The notes beneath the pieces were generated by a model. The model saw nothing but the letters and a program-made list of their open reading frames with translations. It searched no databases and had not been told where the DNA came from. Source: JAAYUD01 sp963676865 (GTDB taxonomy: Bacteria; Bacteroidota; Bacteroidia; Bacteroidales; Bacteroidaceae). From it: a stretch of DNA of 64,000 nucleotides. The stretch covers positions 496,001-560,000 of the forward strand of contig CAXXSS010000001.1 in assembly GCA_963676865.2 (NCBI GenBank), read 5' to 3'. The stretch's first letter is position 1; the number at the start of each line of letters is the position of its first letter. The position numbers and the translations under genes are program-made. Below are positions 53,186 through 61,347 of the stretch, piece after piece.

Positions 53186-54733
53186 CTACTGAACAGCCCA
53201 CAGAGAGTTGCCGTATGCACGGTTGCCGTTGCCCGGACCGAAGTCGGCACCGGTGCTACTGAAAATGAGATGGTAGCCGTTGGTGGTACCCGTATCGGGT
53301 GTAGACAGCCAATAGAAGCCGTTTGCTCCGCCATAATTGAAAGCGCCGGTACTATAATTGGTCGAACCCGCTGCCGGCAGAAAGAAGTAGTCGCTGCTAA
53401 GCTTGAGGGCTGCGATATCGGAAGTACTCATCGTTGATAACTGAGTGACAGTGCCACTATCTTTCCCACTATAAACGATGGAAGAGAAACCGGAGATGCC
53501 CGATTTCTTGCGAAACCACATTCCTGAAGTAGTCGTACTGCCATCAGCCAGTTTGTAAGCTGTGGTATTACCTCCACTGATAGAACCGTTGTCCCAATAG
53601 CAGGGAACACTGAAATACCAGCTCATCTCGTTGGCGCAAGGACAATTTTTGCAAGCATAGCTGGCATTGTTCGACCACTCGTTGTCGGTATAATTAAAAC
53701 AATTGGCATTGGTAGGAACAGTATTTACGGTGACGGGCTGATAGTCGGTAGCGTCCCAAGCAAAGAGTTTGCTCGAGTCGTAAGTGAAAAGCGTGCCGTT
53801 TATTGCCAATGACTGAGACTTGAGCTGAGCGGCAGCCAGAGAAAAATTGTTGAGCGTGAGGATACCATCGGTATAAATATTGCCGGTGTGGTCGGAGCAA
53901 GAGACAGTGAGAGTGCTGTTGATAGCGCTGAAAGGCCACGTCATGAGATAAACATCTACCGCGCCACTTGTTGTCGGAGTAATGGTGGCGCTCCAACTCG
54001 GGCTCCAAGAACCGGTCTGCGTACCAAGAGTGCCGTCCGCCCCAAGAGTTGCAGTGCCACTATTACCCGGAAGGAAGTTGGCACTGGAAGAGGTGAGTGT
54101 CACCGTAACGGGATAGCTCGTAGAAAAGCTGCTACTCGTGAGGTGAAGATTCAGCATGCCGAAAAGGTGGTGCATGGTTAACGGTTCGGGTGATCCCGTA
54201 TCGTTATTTACGACTGCACTTCCATAGAGAGCATCGAATGTAGCACAGGTGCTCAATGTTCCAGGTTGACTTGCGAGCCTGGAAACTGTAAGGGTAGTCG
54301 TACCATCGTCTGCCACACTAGCCGTATAGCCTCCGTTGGTATAACTCGAGAAAGCATAAATCCGTGAGCCGGGATTGTAGCGATATTCGCCACTACCAGT
54401 ATAAGAGAATGTGCCCGAAGTGCCGCTCGTTGCGGAAGTGGCAAATTCCAAAGGCATGATGCTTTGGGCTGTGCCGTTCAGTACGTATTTGTGATAGACG
54501 CTAAGTCTGTCTCCGTTCCAATAACAACTGAAAGTACCGCCGGATGTATCGTCCATCCCCACGCGACTCAAGACGCTCTCTAGTTGAGCTGTAAGCGGAA
54601 GATTTGTCACTAAGGCACCTTCTTTCGTATCATTACTACTCTGGCAAGAGCCAAAGCATAAAAGCAATGCACCCGCTACGAATAAGGGTGCTGAAATAAC
54701 ATTTCGATAAATTTTTCTTATAAACATATTCAT
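53186..54733 (-). CDS. Divergent type 1 fimbrillin-like lipoprotein, 515 aa
   Basis: Starts MNMFIRKIYRNVISAPLFV; MFIRKIYR two codons in is an alternative. The signal ends LLLCFGSCQSSNDTKEGA, where Asp and Asn of the usual SSDN are swapped. It is related to 6134-7669 in its signal. The WSSTP motif is WLSTP, and the tail FYWLSTPDTGTTNGYHLIF leads to GNRAYGNSLWAVQ, with one extra residue. It is the only copy with Leu in the first Ser position. A peptide remnant lies ~120 bp upstream. Confidence 0.88.
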   Translation of the reverse strand: MNMFIRKIYRNVISAPLFVAGALLLCFGSCQSSNDTKEGALVTNLPLTAQLESVLSRVGMDDTSGGTFSCYWNGDRLSVYHKYVLNGTAQSIMPLEFATSATSGTSGTFSYTGSGEYRYNPGSRIYAFSSYTNGGYTASVADDGTTTLTVSRLASQPGTLSTCATFDALYGSAVVNNDTGSPEPLTMHHLFGMLNLHLTSSSFSTSYPVTVTLTSSSANFLPGNSGTATLGADGTLGTQTGSWSPSWSATITPTTSGAVDVYLMTWPFSAINSTLTVSCSDHTGNIYTDGILTLNNFSLAAAQLKSQSLAINGTLFTYDSSKLFAWDATDYQPVTVNTVPTNANCFNYTDNEWSNNASYACKNCPCANEMSWYFSVPCYWDNGSISGGNTTAYKLADGSTTTSGMWFRKKSGISGFSSIVYSGKDSGTVTQLSTMSTSDIAALKLSSDYFFLPAAGSTNYSTGAFNYGGANGFYWLSTPDTGTTNGYHLIFSSTGADFGPGNGNRAYGNSLWAVQ

Positions 54734-54851
54734 TTCAAATATAATTGATTATGTATTTTGCATTAAATATTACTGGGCGTTAAGAGGTTATTTTGAATTT
54801 TTATCGAAATAGTTTCAGACTATTATTTTCCTAAAAATTCAAAACTGCTTC

Positions 54852-54910
54852 TAAGTATCAGTATTGATACCGATAACTCTCGTCCAAGCATCTACGGCCA
54901 CACCGAGTGA
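54852..54910 (-). pseudogene. Remnant of type 1 small peptide gene
   Basis: The minus strand reads GVAVDAWTRVIGINTDT-stop, matching GVAVDSWNKAGGTDSDT near the end of type 1 peptides. The 5' half is gone. The rest of 54734-55017 contains more decayed array sequence (see the pseudogene at 55018). Confidence 0.55.
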
Positions 54911-55017
54911 CCGATAAACCGGCTCGGAAGAATACCTCCGCCAGAATATGCTGAAAGTGGATGATGCCGCAAGTATAAAGATTTGGATTCAGACAGAGCG
55001 GCATACGAAAGAAAACA

Positions 55018-55413
55018 CTATGAGGTAGATATATACCACACCATTGGTAACCGTAATGATAATAAACATGAGCTTACGCCCCCAAAACCGGTAGGCGAAT
55101 GAAACGTGCCGCCTGCCTCGAAGTTACTATTACCACCGTCGAAAAGAAAGATGTTGGGAATGGAAGAAGTGAGCGTCACCGTAACAGGATTGCTCATGGA
55201 GAAGAGTGTGTTCGTGTAAGAGTATATCACAGAAGTACCGCCATTAACTGAAGTTGCAAACTCCAAAGGCGTCATATTCTGAATGGCTCCGCTGAGCGCG
55301 TATTTATGATACACGTTAAATTTGTTGCAGCTCTGGCAAGAACAAAAGCAAACAAGCAATGCACTCAGAGCAAACTGAGACGTTGCAAAAGCATGTCGAT
55401 TAATCTTTTTCAT
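55018..55413 (-). pseudogene. Decayed type 1 fimbrillin-like gene
   Basis: The frame begins with a normal signal (MKKINRHAFATSQFALSALL, then CFCSCQSC) but jumps directly to NKFNVYHKYALSGAIQNMTP, then to SMSNPVTVTLTSS, so at least two internal deletions are visible. After GGTFHSPTGFGG the family frame is lost; IT.V.TNGVVYIYL, matching ITPTTAGVVDVYFM, is found in another frame at 55020-55065. The C-terminal lectin-like module is absent. It still has an intact peptide gene 21 bp upstream. Confidence 0.85.
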
Positions 55414-55434
55414 AAAAGTATATTATATCAAATC

Positions 55435-55632
55435 TTATTGATCGTTCCAGGTATCGATATTCGTATTGCGGAATTTGCCCCAAGCATCCATCGCCATTCC
55501 ACCCTGACCATCGTCCATCACGCGGTGAGAGCCCTTTAATTGACCTTCGACCTGAAACTGCACCCTTTCTACATACGGTGCCATATAGGCATGATCGCCT
55601 ATCTCACTATTATTCTCCTTTTCGTTATTCAT
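55435..55632 (-). CDS. Small type 1 leader-gene peptide, 65 aa, before a dead large gene
   Basis: Starts MNNEKENNSEIGDHAYMAP; the centre is VERVQFQVEGQLKGSHRVM, where FAAS is replaced by LKGS, and the end is NTNIDTWNDQ. It is open but clearly diverged. The large gene it would be expressed with is a pseudogene, which fits relaxed selection. Confidence 0.6.
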   Translation of the reverse strand: MNNEKENNSEIGDHAYMAPYVERVQFQVEGQLKGSHRVMDDGQGGMAMDAWGKFRNTNIDTWNDQ

Positions 55633-55741
55633 ATTTTATTTTCTTTTAAAAGCCACCGCTATTGTTTATAGCGATCACCAATTCTTCGCACACCGTGCAA
55701 AGAATTAAAAGCATTGCGCAGAGCACAACATCTGAAGAAAG

Positions 55742-57280
55742 CTACTGTAACACCCACAAAGAATATCCAGACCTACGATCGCTGGAGGAAACACTGACAA
55801 TAGTACTACCAAAGCCTAATCCATAAGCATTTAGAGCATCATTACCGGGTGTAGAAGACCAATAGTAACCCGTTTCATCATAACCATTGAGCCCACCAGT
55901 GTCGCTATCCGTAAAACCGATAGCCGGCAGGAAGAAATAGTTCGCACTCAGATCGAGACTGGAAGCGAGAGCATCGGTAAGAGCAATGGGAGCACGGGAA
56001 ACACCGGCAGCGATATTGCCATAGCTGCTAGTAGAAGAAAAACCGGGAATGCCAGATCGCTTCCTAAACCACATACCTGCAGTTGTATAATTATTGTTGG
56101 ACACTTTGTAGCTCGTACTATTGCCACCGTTAATGCTGCCATTATCCCAATAACAGTCGACACTCAGATACCAACTGATTTCGTTAGCATTAGGACAGTT
56201 TTTGCAAGCATAACTGGCATGATTAATATAATCGGCGGCACTGGCAGAAGTATTGGCATTGGTAGGAACTATTTGTAATTCTACCATTTGATAGTTGGTA
56301 GCGTCCCAAGCGTAGACACTGGAATAGGTATCGGGAGTTATCAAAGTGGACGTTATTGCCAGAGGCTTGGATTTGAGTTGTGCAGCAGCCAAAGAAAAGC
56401 CGCTGAGTTTTACATTACGATCAACATAAATATTACCAGATTTATCCAAACAGGAGACGGTAAGTGTGCCATTGATTTTGCTGAAAGGCCAAGTCATGAA
56501 GTAAACATCTACTACGCCACCTGTCGTGGGAGTAATAGTAGTGCTCCAACTTGTGTTCCAAGAGCCTACTAGTTTGTTGAGAGTGCCATTCACATCGATA
56601 GTAGCATTGCCGCCGTTACCGGGAAGAATGTTGGCGATCGAAGAAGTCAATTTCACTGTAACAGGATAGCTCGCAGAGAAGTTGCTATTGGTGAGGTGAA
56701 GGTTCATCATTCCGAAAAGGTGGTGCATCGTCAGCAACCCTGGCAGCCCAGTACTGTAGTTCACGCCTGCACTTCCATAAAGCGCATCGTACTTGGCACA
56801 GTCTGTTAAAGTTCCATTTTGATTCGAGAGAGTTGTTGCTTTAAGAGTACTCACTCCTGCATCTGTTACACTCATGGTATATCCCGCTATTGTATTGCTT
56901 GAGAAGGCATAAAGACGTGAACCCGGATTGTAGCGATAAGAACTGCTACCCTTATAAGAAAAGATAGCCGAAGTACCGCCATTAGCCGAAGTAGAAAAAT
57001 CTAAGGGCGTTATGTTCTGAATGGATCCACTCTGCACATATTTATGATACACTTTGAACTTATCACTGTTCCAATAACAGCTGAAAGCACCACCGTATGT
57101 ATCATTCATACCCACGCGACTCAAAGACTCTCCTATCTGAGCCGTAAGTGGAAGGCTTGCCACCGAAGCGCCTTCGCCCATATTTGTATTATCACTACTC
57201 TGGCAAGAGCCAAAGAAAAGAAGCAGCGCCACCATTACACACTGCGGCACTGAAATGACATAACGATTAAATTGTTTCAT
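55742..57280 (-). CDS. Type 1 fimbrillin-like lipoprotein, 512 aa, last of the array
   Basis: Starts MKQFNRYVISVPQCVM; the signal ends LLFFGSCQSSDNTNMGEG. The C-terminal domain has CKNCPNANEISWYLSVDCYW and RKRSGIPGFSST. The tail is YYWSSTPGNDALNAYGLGF, then GSTIVSVSSSDRRSGYSLWV, ending LQ; the final Trp-Val-Leu-Gln is unlike any other copy. No peptide gene precedes it. It marks the right boundary of the array. Confidence 0.9.
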   Translation of the reverse strand: MKQFNRYVISVPQCVMVALLLFFGSCQSSDNTNMGEGASVASLPLTAQIGESLSRVGMNDTYGGAFSCYWNSDKFKVYHKYVQSGSIQNITPLDFSTSANGGTSAIFSYKGSSSYRYNPGSRLYAFSSNTIAGYTMSVTDAGVSTLKATTLSNQNGTLTDCAKYDALYGSAGVNYSTGLPGLLTMHHLFGMMNLHLTNSNFSASYPVTVKLTSSIANILPGNGGNATIDVNGTLNKLVGSWNTSWSTTITPTTGGVVDVYFMTWPFSKINGTLTVSCLDKSGNIYVDRNVKLSGFSLAAAQLKSKPLAITSTLITPDTYSSVYAWDATNYQMVELQIVPTNANTSASAADYINHASYACKNCPNANEISWYLSVDCYWDNGSINGGNSTSYKVSNNNYTTAGMWFRKRSGIPGFSSTSSYGNIAAGVSRAPIALTDALASSLDLSANYFFLPAIGFTDSDTGGLNGYDETGYYWSSTPGNDALNAYGLGFGSTIVSVSSSDRRSGYSLWVLQ

Positions 57281-57669
57281 TAAAGTTATTATTTTAAAAA
57301 CAGTTTACATTGATTCTTAAGTCACCGGTTATGATTCGTAGTAAAATTGCCGATGGGGACAAACAAGAAATCAATGTTCCTGCAACATTTTCTCCTAAAA
57401 GAGAAGATGTACACATGATGAATAATTGAATTAGATTCAAGGATATTAAACTGACTATTCTCACGAACCATCAGTTTCAAAGTTTACTTACCTGCATAAT
57501 AAGTAGGAACAATCAGTATTTGATTTTCAAAAGCTTACAGTAATATAAATCGTAATAGAACAACTCGATCATTACAATTCTTATAAGCCATTATCTTACT
57601 ATAACCCAGTAACTAATATTTTATAATATCAAGAGCCAACATCTCAGAAGCTGTTCCAAAGAGACCATA
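57281..57669. other. 389-bp spacer with little recognisable content
   Basis: AT-rich, no ORF I can support. It holds GACTATTCTCACGAACC at 57453, followed by ATCAG; the same 17-mer begins each unit of the tandem repeat at 8770-9341. I see nothing else, apart from the likely leader of the last array gene. Confidence 0.5.
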
Positions 57670-58572
57670 TCAATAGCCCAATTCTTCGAACCATGATTTG
57701 ACTAAAGGTATCCACAGCTCGGTTGAGATAGGATTACGGCTCAAATTGATCATGTGCTGACCATGCGGAAAGATATGCAGAGAAGCATTTACTCCTTTTT
57801 CGCGAAGAGCAAGATACATCAAAGCACTATTGAATGAAGGCACCGTCGGATCGTCATTGGCCTGTATCAATAAAGCAGGAGGCGTAGTCTCTGTCACATG
57901 CAAATTAGGAGAATACTTATCAATCATATATTTGCTTGCATTTTTACCTAACAAATAATCACGCGAATCTTTGTGGGCATAGGGATCGGCCAACGAAATA
58001 AGCGGTGAAAGTAAAATCATGTAATCAGGACAAGATGAATAGCCAGACAATGAGTCTTTCACTTCTGTCACATCTTCGGTGGTAGTACCTAACAAAGCCC
58101 CTAAATGTCCACCGGCAGACGTACCGAAGACACCAACCTTATTGACATCATAATGGTATTTCTCTGCCATAGCCCGTATCAGTTTTATAGCTCGCTGACC
58201 ATCTTGCAACGCAGCAAGTTCGGGATGAATGACATCCAAACTGCGAGGTAAGCGATATTTTAGAACAAATGCGGTAGCACCCAAAGTATTGAAATATTTT
58301 GCGATCTGAATGCCACTGGCTACAATGACTTCACGGCTATATCCCCCACCGGGAATAACCAACACAGCAAAGTTCCTGTTTTCATCCTTCGAGGGTGTAT
58401 AGACCTCAATATCGGGCTGACCCACTTTAAAAAGACGTTCGTTAACAACGCTATCACTAATATCCATTCCCCGGCTATTAGGCATTGTGTGTTTCGGCCA
58501 AAGGGGAATGGACTGCTGTGCCATCAGAGGGCAAGCGCAAAAAATTAAAATAATCAAAAATATCTTTTTCAT
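57670..58572 (-). CDS. Secreted alpha/beta-hydrolase, esterase/acetyl-esterase type
   Basis: 300 aa from MKKIFLIILIFCACPLMAQQ, a signal peptide. The oxyanion loop is VIPGGGYSRE (~residue 70), the nucleophile elbow GTSAGGH (Ser in G-x-S-x-G, ~residue 155), then Asp in QANDDPTVPSF and His in FPHGQHMI. This is the layout of BD-FAE-like carboxylesterases that deacetylate glycans. It begins 16 bp after the amidohydrolase stop, so the two form a small operon. Substrate not deducible. Confidence 0.85.
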   Translation of the reverse strand: MKKIFLIILIFCACPLMAQQSIPLWPKHTMPNSRGMDISDSVVNERLFKVGQPDIEVYTPSKDENRNFAVLVIPGGGYSREVIVASGIQIAKYFNTLGATAFVLKYRLPRSLDVIHPELAALQDGQRAIKLIRAMAEKYHYDVNKVGVFGTSAGGHLGALLGTTTEDVTEVKDSLSGYSSCPDYMILLSPLISLADPYAHKDSRDYLLGKNASKYMIDKYSPNLHVTETTPPALLIQANDDPTVPSFNSALMYLALREKGVNASLHIFPHGQHMINLSRNPISTELWIPLVKSWFEELGY

Positions 58573-58588
58573 AATAACCTGCATTTTA

Positions 58589-59920
58589 TTATTTGCCTAA
58601 TTTGTCTTTGAAAATAATGCCATCTTTCATGATAACCAGAAAGTTCTTTTGAGGGTCTGCTATCAACTTAATATTCTTCAAAGGGTTGCCATCAACAAGA
58701 ATCAAATCGGCATAAGCGCCTTCTGATATTTCTCCTAATTTCCCATCAGGATAAGGATTCCTTTTTCCACATAAATACAACAATTGAGCATTATCGTAAG
58801 TACCCATTTTCAGCACTTCAAAGGGAGAAAACCAACGAGTTGTTTTTGCCAATTGTTTGCCTTCTTTGGCAGCCAATACAGGATCAAAAAGACAATCTGT
58901 TCCCCAAGCTATTTTGAGTTTATACTTCTTTGCCAATTGATAAGCATTGTCTGTTCCCTTCGTGGTTTCTATCTGTTTCTCCCGATTAATCGAACCCTCG
59001 GCAAAAGGAATCATATCATCGTCTTCCAAAAAAGGTTGAAGAGAAATCCATACATTCTTATCGGCCATCAACTTAATAGTCGGTTCATCTATCAATTGTG
59101 CATGTTCAATACATTTGACTCCAGCATTGACAGCCATGGTTATTGCCCGTGGCGTATAGGCATGAACGGTAACATAAGTTCCCCAATTCTCTGCGGCCTC
59201 AACAGCTGCTCTCATCTCTTCCGGAGTATATTGGGCTACGTCCAATGGATCATAATTGGAAGCAACGCCTCCACCTGCCATCACTTTTATTTGAGTAGCA
59301 CCTTGTCTCAATTGCTCTCTTACTCGCATCAACACTTGATCGACTCCATCGGCAATAGCTACAATACCATTCCTTTCGGAATATGATAAATCGCCAATCT
59401 TACGTGGGACATCGGTGGGTAAGCCTGAATCTCCGTGACCTCCTGTCTGAGAGATAAACGCTCCGCTAGGAAAGACACGAGGACCATTTACCAACCCTGC
59501 ATCAATCGCTTTTGCCAACGTCAGCGCTCCACCACCAACATCTCGAACAGTTGTAAAGCCTCTCAACAACTGCTTTTCTGCAGATTTTGCAGCAAGAAGG
59601 TTAATATAAGCATAATCCATTAGCATCAATTTACTTTGTGGGATAGACTCAAAAAGTAGATGTACATGGTTATCGATTAAACCGGGAATCATATATTTCC
59701 CTTTTCCGTCAATAATTAAAGTCTTGGAATCTACTTTGATCTTCGAAGTAGATACTTGCTTTATAAGTTTCCCTTCGATAAGAATGTTCCCATTGAAAGC
59801 CACACTATCCTTTCCATTGAAGATGTTGACATTGGTAATCAATGTTTTCTTCAGCACTGCTTGTGCTGATAATGATGCACTCAGAATGACGAACATCAAA
59901 AAAGCCATTAATCTATTCAT
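58589..59920 (-). CDS. Secreted amidohydrolase-superfamily enzyme
   Basis: 443 aa from MNRLMAFLMFVILSASLSAQ, a signal peptide; an upstream ATG adds 10 residues. Metal-site motifs in order: DNHVHLLFE, a Lys in TQIKVMAGGG, VTVHAYTP, CIEHAQLID, and Asp in AWGTDCLFDP. This is the imidazolonepropionase/Xaa-Pro dipeptidase-like subgroup with a binuclear site. It probably hydrolyses a peptide or cyclic amide in the periplasm. No link to the neighbouring glycan genes is evident. Confidence 0.85.
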   Translation of the reverse strand: MNRLMAFLMFVILSASLSAQAVLKKTLITNVNIFNGKDSVAFNGNILIEGKLIKQVSTSKIKVDSKTLIIDGKGKYMIPGLIDNHVHLLFESIPQSKLMLMDYAYINLLAAKSAEKQLLRGFTTVRDVGGGALTLAKAIDAGLVNGPRVFPSGAFISQTGGHGDSGLPTDVPRKIGDLSYSERNGIVAIADGVDQVLMRVREQLRQGATQIKVMAGGGVASNYDPLDVAQYTPEEMRAAVEAAENWGTYVTVHAYTPRAITMAVNAGVKCIEHAQLIDEPTIKLMADKNVWISLQPFLEDDDMIPFAEGSINREKQIETTKGTDNAYQLAKKYKLKIAWGTDCLFDPVLAAKEGKQLAKTTRWFSPFEVLKMGTYDNAQLLYLCGKRNPYPDGKLGEISEGAYADLILVDGNPLKNIKLIADPQKNFLVIMKDGIIFKDKLGK

Positions 59921-60052
59921 AAGAAAATATTTAAAATAAAGAATAATCACATATTAAAGTTGATAGCATAAACTATCATATAAGACCATCTATACATTTA
60001 TATGAAATGGTCCATATTGAATGATAAAATCTAAGCTCACTAGCAAAACAGT

Positions 60053-61345
60053 TTAATTCACTTTCACATTATCACTTTTCAGTTTCCATCCCGCGCAGAG
60101 AAAGAGCGCAAAGACCAGAAATGTATCGGTAGAGACTTTGAACCAGATGATGAAATTTGAAAGCAGAAAAAGGAAGATCAATGCTTTCTCGTCATCGAAA
60201 AGCCGCATACAGCAGCGAGCCGTACTCACAAAGAACAGCATGAAAGCCACAAGCCCTACTACACCGAAATAGAAAATGAAACGCAGATAGCCCACGTCGG
60301 TGCCCATATAATAGCCGCCTGTCACCTTGCCCACAAAGTTGGGATCGACATCGCGCGGATTGGAAAAATAACCGTCGCCGATAATCCAAGTCTTTGTACT
60401 TTCGGGATATACATACATCGTCCTCAGCGTTTCGTTGGAATCCACCTCCCAACGTCCTTTCTCCGCCAACGCAAAAAAGCCTTCGAAGCCGAAACGCATA
60501 TCTTTCTGAAAAGAAGGACTCGCCTTGTAAACGTAGACCACAGCAGGTATACATATCAGAAGCGCCAACACCAACCAGCGCCAAACGTATAAATGACGCG
60601 AAATGAGATTGCGCAAGTTCGAAATGGTAATCCACCCCAGATAAACCAAAGCCAAAACCAGGCCGACTATCGTGGTACGTGCGATGATATTGCCCACCAC
60701 CGATATGAAAACAAAAGCCAACAAGTAAAGCAAATAATGATACCAACGCTTATCGTATTTGGGACTGACCAACAGAAACATGATCACGATAAGCGCTGCC
60801 GAAAAGCGGGTACCCGCCACATCGAGCGATGCGCCGATACCGTAAAGACGGTGTACCTTCTTCAAATTCAAGAAATGTTGTCCCTGCTCTATATGAGCAT
60901 CCACCACCTGTTTGAATGCCGGGTAAGTATCGATTAACAACGCCAATGCACATTGCACGGCGCAGACAGCGACAAGATAAATGCAGAGCAATCGCAGCGT
61001 GCACTGTCCGTGCACGATCTCTATAATAGAACACACGCCGTAAGCAGCAGAGAGCCACACCAACATCGAAACGATGTACGAGACATAAGTCGTATCGGGC
61101 GTGGCATTGTAGACAATGGACATCATACCGATGACAGAAACAACAGAAGCCAGAAACAACAACTGAAGCATATCGCGTCCAAGCGGAAAGCTGCGTTTTT
61201 GCGCCAACTTATAAAGCAATATAATACCCCCCAGTACGGCCATCATCATTTTGGTATTCACGTCGGGCAACACTTTCAGCTCGAACGGAAAAAAGTAAAG
61301 ACTAGTAAAGATTAGCGTGAGAAAGATTGAAATAATTCGGATCAT
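60053..61345 (-). CDS. O-antigen ligase/polymerase-like membrane protein (Wzy type)
   Basis: 430 aa, mostly hydrophobic with about 10-12 membrane segments and one larger periplasmic loop near residues 275-340 (ESTKTWIIGDGYFSNPRDVD). The WIIGDGYF motif is typical of O-antigen polymerase/ligase proteins (Wzy/WaaL superfamily). Last gene of an operon entering from the right. Polymerase rather than ligase is inferred from context. Confidence 0.82.
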   Translation of the reverse strand: MIRIISIFLTLIFTSLYFFPFELKVLPDVNTKMMMAVLGGIILLYKLAQKRSFPLGRDMLQLLFLASVVSVIGMMSIVYNATPDTTYVSYIVSMLVWLSAAYGVCSIIEIVHGQCTLRLLCIYLVAVCAVQCALALLIDTYPAFKQVVDAHIEQGQHFLNLKKVHRLYGIGASLDVAGTRFSAALIVIMFLLVSPKYDKRWYHYLLYLLAFVFISVVGNIIARTTIVGLVLALVYLGWITISNLRNLISRHLYVWRWLVLALLICIPAVVYVYKASPSFQKDMRFGFEGFFALAEKGRWEVDSNETLRTMYVYPESTKTWIIGDGYFSNPRDVDPNFVGKVTGGYYMGTDVGYLRFIFYFGVVGLVAFMLFFVSTARCCMRLFDDEKALIFLFLLSNFIIWFKVSTDTFLVFALFLCAGWKLKSDNVKVN

Positions 61346-61347
61346 TC

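Noticed and set aside
1..57280. Plus-strand ORFs of 60-320 codons opposite the adhesin and operon genes
   Set aside because: All are antisense shadows of the strongly biased minus-strand genes; none has a credible N-terminus or family match.
54734..57669. Template repeat or reverse transcriptase at the array edge
   Set aside because: I read the spacers at 9740-10116, 10970-11395, 32879-33610, 43648-43884, 54734-55017 and 57281-57669 for an A-rich copy of the tails and found none; no YxDD-bearing ORF occurs in the window.
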